64,000 nucleotides of DNA from Ixodes scapularis (taxonomy: Eukaryota; Arthropoda; Arachnida; Ixodida; Ixodidae): NCBI RefSeq assembly GCF_016920785.2, contig NW_024609839.1, positions 18,229,085 to 18,293,084 on the forward strand, given 5' to 3'. Numbering within the stretch: the stretch's first letter is position 1; each line of letters starts with the position of its first letter. A program made the translations under genes and the position numbers. Positions 56,387 to 64,000 of this stretch are shown here, in pieces. The notes beneath the pieces were generated by a model, which saw nothing but the letters and a program-made list of their open reading frames with translations, was not told where the DNA came from and did no database searches.

Positions 56387-58997
56387 CGTCCTTGGATCTT
56401 CCAAACCCCTCCACCATCCCGGAAAGCGGCTGGGTCGACAACATGAAGCTCTGGCCAGCTCTGCAGGAGCATCATATTACCTATTATTTGCTTAAAACGA
56501 AAGCTTGCGACTTGGAAGAGGTTCAGGCTCTTAAAAGCCTGGAATCTTATAATTATGTCGTCAGTGGTAAGGTGGGCCAGTTGCTGATACACCAATACTC
56601 TGAACACGCTTGCATCATAAAAGGTGATGTAACTCCATCACAGTCGGAGAACAATGCACCCCATAAGCCATGGGTGTGCATTGGTACTGACTGTCGTGTG
56701 CTGACAGGCGCCTGCTCTCGCATGGTCGGTAAAACTCGTGTATGTAGCCACGTGGGTAAGTTGAGGGATAGTTGACCGTTCCTTAAAAGTCTAGTAATTT
56801 TTCACAGTTCTAAAATGTGCCATCTTTTGTTGCGAGAAACAAAATTGGACGTTCTCAGGTACATGACATATGCTTATGTTTATACCTTAGCGGAAACTTC
56901 AAGGCATCCCACCACATTTTTTGTTTCGACGTCATCCCATGATGTTTTTGGACAGCTGTTTCACATCTATAGGGTCCGAGCGAGAAAAGTAAACCATCCT
57001 TTTTGGAACGCATAAAAAGCTACGCATCGCCAAACGCTGAAGTTGGAATGTAACCATAGCGGTCCCACCATCGAAATTTTTCAATAGAAAAATGGCGGCG
57101 GATGGCGGCTCACGGAGCTGACGGATGCATGGAGTTGAATGGGAGACGCTACCGGGACGCGACCTCATTTTCTCAATTGAAATTTTCAGAAATTTGCTTA
57201 TAACTTTTTAATTCGTTGACTCGGCGCTCTAAGACTTCGGCATCTTGCTCGGACTGCTAGGGTTACATTCTGGCAGAGTTTCAGCGTTCGGCGATACATA
57301 CTTTTTTTTTATGCAGGCGAAAAAAGAGGGTTTACTTTTCTCGCTTGGACCCTGTATTTTGTACCGCCTTACGGAGAGCATTTGCCAAATGCGTTGTTTC
57401 TTGAGTGGTCTGTTCACATTTTTTTTTTGTTTTGTATGTTGCAGTTTGGCTTGTCTATTGTATGATGCATCTAAATTTAGCCCTGTGCTCATTCTATACA
57501 GAATTGCAAGCAGGGTGCCCCACCACCACCATGCTTCTGGTGTAAGCAAGTGCATACAATTGCAAGCCTGCCAAAGCTGGCTCCATTGACATGTTGAAGG
57601 CACTGGTATTCATGTGCCGCCATGGTTGCAATTATGTATACAGTGTTCCACACAGAGAAACGGTCACACGAATGCATAGCTGCATGTTAAATGAATTGCA
57701 TTTTAGGGTTTGGTATGTAGATTTGTAACCACATAGGAGGAAGCAGGTGGAAAGCTGGTACCCCCTCCGGAGGCACCTTGATTTGCTGCAGCGGATAGAG
57801 CTTTTCTACGTGATTGTCGTCTCAAAGACTACGAGAATTATATGTAAACTTTATTTTCCATTTGCAGGGGCGCTTCTTTGGAAGGTGGAGTTTGCCGTTC
57901 GTAGGGGCCTGACCGGAACCTCGTGCACAGATGAAAGTGCACTCTGGAACTCTGGTACAAAGCGCAATATGGTTCCGTGTCAGATTGGGGACATGAATTT
58001 CAAGCTAAAGAAAGAAATGGGAGAGTCAGTACCACCCCGTGAAATGGTTCGTTTTGAGAAGTTTCAGACCCGCGAAGCGTATGTCCAATTTATGGAGGAC
58101 TCCGTTGTGTCACCACTCCTGACAGTGCAGGGAAGTCTGCTCCAAGCAACAATAGTTGCGGATGTGAGCAGACTGGAGTCTGACATCAGTGGGATGGAAG
58201 AAGATTCTTCCATAATTCATGGCTGCCACCAGGGTGTTGAGCCACTTTCGTGCAGACCGTGTTTTTCTTTTTACAAAGAGTGGGTTTTGCTTGAGGAATC
58301 TGCAAGGGGCGCACTTGCAGAGATTACTTTAGATCAGGAAGGCGAACTGTGGAAGAGTAGCCGAAAAGTTCGGCTGACGGCATCTATCTTGTCGAAGGTT
58401 CCAAAAATGGCTAAAACCGCTCCTGACAACTTTGTTAACGGTTGCTTGCACTCTCAGTTCAGGGGTAACCAGGCCACCGAGCATGGTAGAATATATGAGC
58501 CAGTAGCTAGGGCAGCATTCTGCCAAGAAACTGGGCGAGAGGTGACCCTATGTGGCACTACTGTGAGTGCCACGCACCCCTTCCTTTCGGCGAGTCCGGA
58601 TGGCCTGGTAGGACATGACAGCATCCTGGAAATTAAATGCCCCCAGACTGACAACTGCAAAGTTTACATTAGCGAAGCAAAGCACTATGATGTTAAAGTC
58701 GTAAAAAGTGGGGATAAGGAGCACTACTTCCTTGCCAAAAATAGAAAGAATGGCTACTATTTCCAGGTGCAGTTCACCATGTTCTGCACTGAAAGAACTC
58801 GCTGTTTTTTCTATGTGTGGTCGAGGCTAAAGACCGTCCCGTTTGAAGTTGATTATGACCCAGACTTTGTCATTGCTCACATCACCCGGTTCTCAGATTT
58901 TTATTTTCAGCACTACCTGCCAAGACTGGTGGACGCCGTACATGATCATACTGTCGTTCTTTCAGATGAGTATCGCACGTTAGCCAACATGCATTAA
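56387..58997 (+). CDS. SWIM zinc finger plus YqaJ-type nuclease protein
   Basis: Two exons: 56387-56755 (acceptor TTTTGTTTTAG, donor G|GTAAG) and 57868-58997 (acceptor TTTGCAG). They rejoin in frame within the SWIM finger, whose Cys/His residues read CSRMVGKTRVCSHV|GALLW. The first exon carries the conserved SGWVDNM..WP and KSLESYNYVVSGKV blocks. The second carries a YqaJ/lambda-exonuclease-type PD-(D/E)XK core: GRIYEPVAR, SPDGL, LEIKCP and YYFQVQ. At least one 5' exon is missing (phase 1 at 56387); related proteins often begin with a SAP-like domain. Family knowledge suggests DNA end processing, probably for a transposon. All nuclease residues are present and no stop interrupts the frame. 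Confidence 0.85.
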
Positions 58998-59224
58998 GCT
59001 TTCTCACTAGAGATTAGGGAACAAAGTTGGGCAGCTTAAAGTGTGTGAAGCTTCAGTCGCAGCACGGTTCAAGTCACCATTTCTGTCTGCTTTATGGAGC
59101 AAGTGACCTGTAAATGGCTGTAACCCTTTTTGCACCAACAGATATAGTTGCACGCCTGTATACCAGAACTTATCTGGCTTTATTTTGAGTTGCATGAAGA
59201 AATCTCTGCACTTGTTTCGAGAAA

Positions 59225-59230
59225 AATAAA
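59225..59230 (+). terminator. AATAAA poly(A) signal of the SWIM-YqaJ gene
   Basis: AATAAA lies 228 bp after the TAA stop, in the transcribed direction, before the convergent transposase gene. Confidence 0.6.
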
Positions 59231-59793
59231 AGATCCAGAGTTGTGTGATCATAGAGATATCATTTTTCAATCAGACAGATAAGGATGCTGGTTCTCTGCA
59301 ATTCTTTGCAGGAAACCCTGTATATTTCATTGTCTCAACTAGAGGCAAAAAATGTGTGCACGAAAAACAAGTGAACATAGGCAGAAAAACAAGGTGAAGC
59401 CGCAGCTAACAATTCACCACTTTGTGTCACAAATCTCTTTAACTAGGGTGCCTTCATGTGTGCTTCACCTAGGGCGATGTCAACTGCTTGGTCCCCCTTC
59501 CAGACCCTCGCCCACGACTATTTTCTTGCTCCGTTAGTTTTGTCTTGCACCTGGAAGTGGCTTTTGTGCCCATCGGTCCCCGCCTCCAAGGGGGAGAGTG
59601 CTGATCTTCCCCCCCATGGCTGCCACAATGCCATGCTCAGCTTGAAAACTAAGGTACTTGTTTTTACGGTGGGGTTATTTGCAAATACAGACGAGTCATC
59701 GCTATCTGGTTATGGCCATATGAAGCAAAGAAATGCAGAACTCTCTCCCATCTGGATGTGCGGGAAAAGCTGACATGCAAGCAACACTTTCTT
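59231..59793. other. Spacer between two convergent genes
   Basis: Contains no domain-bearing frame. Short plus frames at 59352-59773 lack motifs. The 3' ends of both genes face here. Confidence 0.5.
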
Positions 59794-62700
59794 TTAATCA
59801 TCGTCCTGCTCTCTCTTTCGCTTTTGCGGATCTTGAGCTGCAATCAATGCCCCTTTCAGGTTACACAATCCAGCACAGACCAAGATGATCGTGTTCATGA
59901 TCTTCTTGTGGTGGATTGGCAGGGGTTGCTTGAGAATTCGAAAGGTCTTAACCCTTCCGATGGCTCTCTCGACGTGGATTCGTAGCCTGGAAATTCTCCT
60001 AGATTCCGTCGCCTCCTTTTCAGTTATCTGCTTTCGTCCTCTAGTGAAAGCCGGTATGTTTAGCTTCACCCCCTTCTCTCTCATCTCCGCACTCAGGCTG
60101 AACCCCCTGTCTGCCATCACCTGATCATCGTCGGAGAGGTACTCGGCAAAACAAGAGTCCTCCACAATGAATTTGTCAGATGCTCGCCCTCCGTACGCAC
60201 ACGACACAAACATGACAAATCCACTGGGTGCAACAGCAATTAAGAACTTTACTGTGTTGCGTCCCTTATAGTAACTAAAGGACTGCCCTCTGGCGTACAG
60301 CCTTTTTGGCATTTGCAGAGGTACCTCACTGCAATCAATGATGACCGTGGTGTTCCTATATCCACCTTCAATGAATTGCACAGGCATGGTTGCCAGAATC
60401 ACCTCCTTTGGTAGCCACACTATCACTTTGGATAGGATGTCTGCCAGTACGCTCATCATCTTCCGGAACACCTTTCCGACTTGGCCAACCGAGATTTCGA
60501 ATCGCCGCGCAAGGTCCCCATAAACTAGTGACAGACGCAGGCGCATCAATGTCATTAGGACTTGATCCCCAATGCTCATCGTGCCAGACCTGTGCACCGC
60601 ACTAACACTAATGACGAGTTTTGAAAAAGCGTCAAGGTTAAGGCCTGTGTAAAAGGAACAGTCCGCTTGCGACAGCGTTTCATGGAACGGCAAAGACACT
60701 GTTTGAGTCTCGGCTGACTTGGTTATTGTTTCTGCTTTTGTTGCATAGCAGTGCTCTGATGAGACGTAGCTGAAATTATCTTCCCACTGCGTAGCGCAGT
60801 CGACCATCTGAGGTCTTGCTTGCACACTACACTCCCGATATGTACTAGGAGCTGCACCTGGACTAGCACCCTCTCGCTCAGGGGTGTTTTCTGGCGTCGA
60901 ACTAGGACATAGGTGAGACAATTCAGTTAACGGAGGTGCAGGTAAGATCTCTGACGAAAGAGAACCGCTGTCCGAGTCAAAGTCGTCGGGTGTCGACGAA
61001 GAGTTAGCGGTACACGGCGTGGTGTCTTCATCACTGGTAGTGTCAACTGTTGAAACTTCAAGGCCTGCTGGGCGTGCCTGCGGGTGCCTTTGAAGCTGTC
61101 GCCTGCCAGGTGTCACCTAAAATGTAAATTTTATTGATGTCATTCGACATGAAACTTCTTGAACTGAACCTTGTGGGGACCCTCTCCCTGGCTCCTCCGC
61201 TCTCCGTGACCTTGCCGGTCCCTGCCGCCGTACTGTCGGGCGCTCCTTCGTTCCCCGTGACCTTCCCGTTTCCTGTCGCCGTCCTGTCGCGGAACGTCCG
61301 AGCTCTCCGGGAGGAACGGGGAAAGCGCCCCCTCACCCAGCGCTGACGTCGGAGGGTCGGCTCGCAGCAAGGTTCCCGATTGGACGGTCGGCGGGACAAG
61401 GACTTGGGAACGTCTTAAGAGGGGAACGGAGACAAAGGAATAGGGCTTGGGCTGCCGACTTCACCAGGGACGCGGTCATGGAGGCGAGCTCGGACGGCGC
61501 CGGACGCTGGCGCAGGGAGTGCGGGCACTACGTCGAGTGGCGGACTCGACAAGCGGACCGGATAGCGACCCTGGACGACGATGTTCCCATGACGCGGTGT
61601 GGACGACCACCGCTGGGACTCGGAGAAGCTGCTGTGGCAGCGGACTCTCCCCCGGTCTCGCTGATGACCGTTCCCCGATCCCGAAACCCCCCAAGGCAAT
61701 GAGTGAGTGAATAAACCCTTTTGCCGAGAGCGAAGTATTGCAGTGTCATATTCATCCGGAAACAGGGTCTGTGGGAACCGGAGCTAGAAGAGCCCGCAAC
61801 CTGGAAGCCAGGGGATGCCCAATGCTTCCTAGTATTTTTTGTCCTTAATTCATTACTCTTACTTAAAGACCCAGTCTCTAATGCAGGCCCTTTCCCCTCG
61901 ATGCCCCTGGGAATAAAGTCGGGGCGTGTGTCCGATTTTATCGGACACACATCCGATAAAATCTGTTTGTTGTTTAACGAGGGGCCCCTGAAGCGATGCA
62001 GGCAGGCCTTCTTGATAACTTCTGGAGCACTATCTATACCTGTCTGCGATGGTGGCCTTGCAGTGGTGCCTGCCATGCCTACCCACTTTTTCTTTTGAAC
62101 ATTATGCTTGCCAAGGGTGCAAAGCTCTGAAGCAATGAAGGAAATGTCAAGTTTTCTAGATGTAATCACTGCCTTTCAAAATCTGTTTCGTATTGCGCTC
62201 TTAGTCTTAGTCTGTGTTTGAAAATGGCGGGTCAGCTGTATGGAAGCAGTCCAGCAAGCGTGGAATGGAGCAGAGATTATATCCCGGAGCATCGGTGAGA
62301 ACAGAATACTGACTGCCCCAAGGAACTCTTGTTGCATATCTCACCGAATGGTGGTTTCCTACTGCAGCCTAGGGAATTGAAGACGGCTTTGGTATTTGGG
62401 AGAATTGTACCTTGGTCTATGACGAATCGAAGCAGCACAGTTTTATGGAGCTGCCAACTGAACCTCCTTTGGACTGATTGTTGAAGGGGCTCATTTATAC
62501 AGTCTGTTGTGCACCAGATCTATGGAAACGGCTTGCAACTCAACTGGTTCGGTGGCCGTATCTCCAATTCCGGCACCGCCCAAAAGGGCCGACGTGACAA
62601 TCAACAAGAGAAATGCTGTGACGCCTGGTCATGACAAAGGGTTTGTAAGCGACCTTTGACAACATGGGTGGGACTGATAGAGGTGAGCGATCCATAACTA

Positions 62701-63122
62701 CAATTTTATTTCGAACAAGGTTTAGGTTATGTTATTATTGCAGCCCTGCAAGAGAACAGCTGTTGGGAATACCGAATTGGCAGAACATACAGGCATACAG
62801 ACCGGGATGCCAGATATGGCAGAAAAACCGGAAGACCAGGAGAATGCCAACCATTTTTTGTGTCCTTCAGGCTTTATATCTTACTTCTGCCTCTTCATCC
62901 CCCCACTTCACGCACTCCGTGGTCTGGGCTTCTAAATGAGGTTGTGTAGCATCGCCACAAACTTACCAGCACACCAGCACTGCTTAATCACTTGACCAGA
63001 GGAAATAAAGCAAAGCACTAGAGATTACTAATTTTATTTACCTTTCTCTGGTACCCAAGCTTCAGCATTGGCGTTGGATTTATGGTCGTTGGCTTGCCAT
63101 CGAGGAAGTGTACAGAGCACAC
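59794..63122 (-). CDS. THAP-HTH-DDE transposase (ISL2EU/IS4EU-like)
   Basis: Visible exons: 63122-63042 (81 bp; the end of a THAP domain, VCSVHFLDGKP...LKLGYQRK) and 61116-59794. Both junction phases are zero, with acceptors CCCCCAG and TTTTAG and donor AAAG|GTAAAT. The N-terminal THAP half lies upstream, probably outside the window. In the large exon (440 aa), residues 20-110 are acidic and unstructured. Residues ~180-235 form an HTH_Tnp_4-type helix-turn-helix (DQVLMTLMRLRLSL..LARRFEISVGQV). Residues 258-425 form a DDE_Tnp_4 domain with D261 (TVIIDCSEVP), D314 (GRASDK) and E383 (HVERAIGR), plus ADRGF. The frame is intact with no stop, so the protein may be active or recently so. Confidence 0.85.
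61130..63041. other. Intron of the transposase gene with inserted debris
   Basis: Holds a GC-rich block (61140-61720) with a ~48-bp unit twice (CTCCGTGACCTTGCCGGTCC and CCCCGTGACCTTCCCGTTTC) that ends near AATAAACCCTTTT, possibly a retroelement fragment. A hairpin GTGTGTCCGATTTTATCGGA(CACAC) lies at about 61926-61952. A plus-strand candidate first exon is at 62224-62294 (MAGQLYGSSPASVEWSRDYI, donor CG|GTGAGA). None of these is certain. Confidence 0.35.
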
Positions 63123-63265
63123 CTGGGGGACAAAAATTTATATAGGATATTACGATGCGACATGAGAGACCACAAATATATTTGCTAGCTACGAGGTCAT
63201 AAGGTCAACAACAAACAACAGTTATCGAGAAAAGAGTCAAAGTACAGGCTAGCTGGTGGAAGTCA

Positions 63266-63367
63266 ACCATTTCGTCGTTTACCCTGAGACTGGGTTTTTT
63301 TAGAAGAGCAGAAGTTACTTCTGCTCTTCTAAAAAAAGCCCAGTCTCGGGGTAAACGACGAAATGGT
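63266..63367. mobile_element. 102-bp near-perfect foldback MITE
   Basis: Arms ACCATTTCGTCGTTTACCC and its inverse run about 50 bp each to a central TT, with only two or three mismatches. It sits upstream of the THAP exon. Confidence 0.85.
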
Positions 63368-64000
63368 AAACAACAGTATTCCTCAAAACTGGCTTGTGAA
63401 CCACATCTGGCTCTTCGTGGATAGAAGTGCAGCTCTTGTGATTCCAGAACAATCAAAATGAAATATTGTTGAAATTTGATGGCATCGAAGTTTTCTACAT
63501 GCAATCACTGCCTTTCAAATTCTGGTTCGTGTTGGGTCGGTGGGTACGGGAAAACATAACATTGATCAAAACAGTCACATTAAAATGTCTTCTAGATCTT
63601 GTAATTCACTTCTTTCCAGCATGTAGAGCAAATTCAAGTGCCTTCAGCTCTTGGATTTGCTGCACCTCTGTAGAAAACTCAATTGCTGAGCTGCAGGTGC
63701 TTGTATGGATCCAACCAAAAATATACCAAAGCTAGTCATCCTAAAAAAACACAAACAAAAACAAAACTACCAACTAGCCCAGGCTTCAGCCCTGCTTTTA
63801 CTAAAGTTATACCAGTGTGTCTTATTTGGTTAATGGGATTTGATGAAGTGATCAACGCGGTTAGTGAAACCAGGACAGTTTTGAAGCGTTGGGCCCCCTT
63901 CATTTTGTTTGGTGTTTCTTTCCTTTTCTAAACTGTACAACAATGCACATATTTCTACAGGACAAAGATATCATTTGCACGCAAGTTGAGGTGATTGATG
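63368..64000. other. Window edge; a possible minus last exon
   Basis: On the minus strand an acceptor TTTTCTACAG precedes a 62-bp segment (63667-63606) reading VQQIQELKALEFALHAGKK and a stop. This may be the last exon of another gene extending beyond the window. The expected first THAP exon of the transposase was not found in this part. Confidence 0.25.

Noticed and set aside
61528..62169. 213-aa minus ORF in the transposase intron
   Set aside because: No domain, and it covers a hairpin and repeat debris; it is more likely a chance frame.

Overview
The window looks like 64 kb of a large, repeat-rich arthropod genome. I favour a tick, from the mix of elements: Ty3/gypsy, Penelope-like GIY-YIG fragments, Maverick/Polinton, Harbinger, THAP/DDE and YqaJ genes, and many foldback MITEs. 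Species is inferred, not proven. There is no bacterial-style operon, no rRNA and no convincing functional tRNA. Almost everything recognisable is mobile DNA or its debris, and real coding signal is confined to a few places.

Layout. 0-10 kb: an ACGT-rich ~147-bp tandem array, a TTAA-flanked MITE, a LINE fragment inside a ~177-bp repeat, and a 3.4-kb element with inverted arrays of ACACCC/GGGTGT motifs at its ends (6091-9539); inside that lies a 474-bp MITE within a 119-bp tandem repeat. 10-15 kb: no gene seen. 15.1-22.85 kb: a decayed Ty3/gypsy gag-pol, split exactly by a 3.9-kb LTR element on the opposite strand (5-bp duplication ATGGT) that carries one repeat-rich ORF and no pol. 22.87-24.43 kb: promoter-like tandem repeats beside a broken Maverick/Polinton DNA polymerase B fragment. 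26-38 kb: foldback MITEs (several of TTAA/AGG type), a tRNA-derived SINE head, a Penelope fragment and a Harbinger transposase remnant. 38.7-39.5 kb: a second Penelope fragment. 40-46.3 kb: a THAP-like ORF, a ~0.5-kb tandem duplication and an unusual palindrome cluster.

50-64 kb is the most gene-like part. On + there is a spliced gene of unknown, possibly BEN-like, type (about 50.34-55.62 kb), followed by a SWIM zinc-finger plus YqaJ nuclease gene whose two visible exons join in frame (56.39-59.00 kb). Converging on it from - is a THAP plus HTH plus DDE transposase gene (63.12-59.79 kb), also with a phase-correct intron and an intact catalytic triad. I interpret the last two as the paired genes of one ISL2EU/IS4EU-like DNA transposon, or its domesticated descendant. 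This is the best candidate for a working system here.

A second theme is several element types built from clusters of short palindromes. Three of them share the terminal word TGTGCTRCYTGGG although their interiors are based on different palindromic words (ACGT versus CCGG/GGCC).
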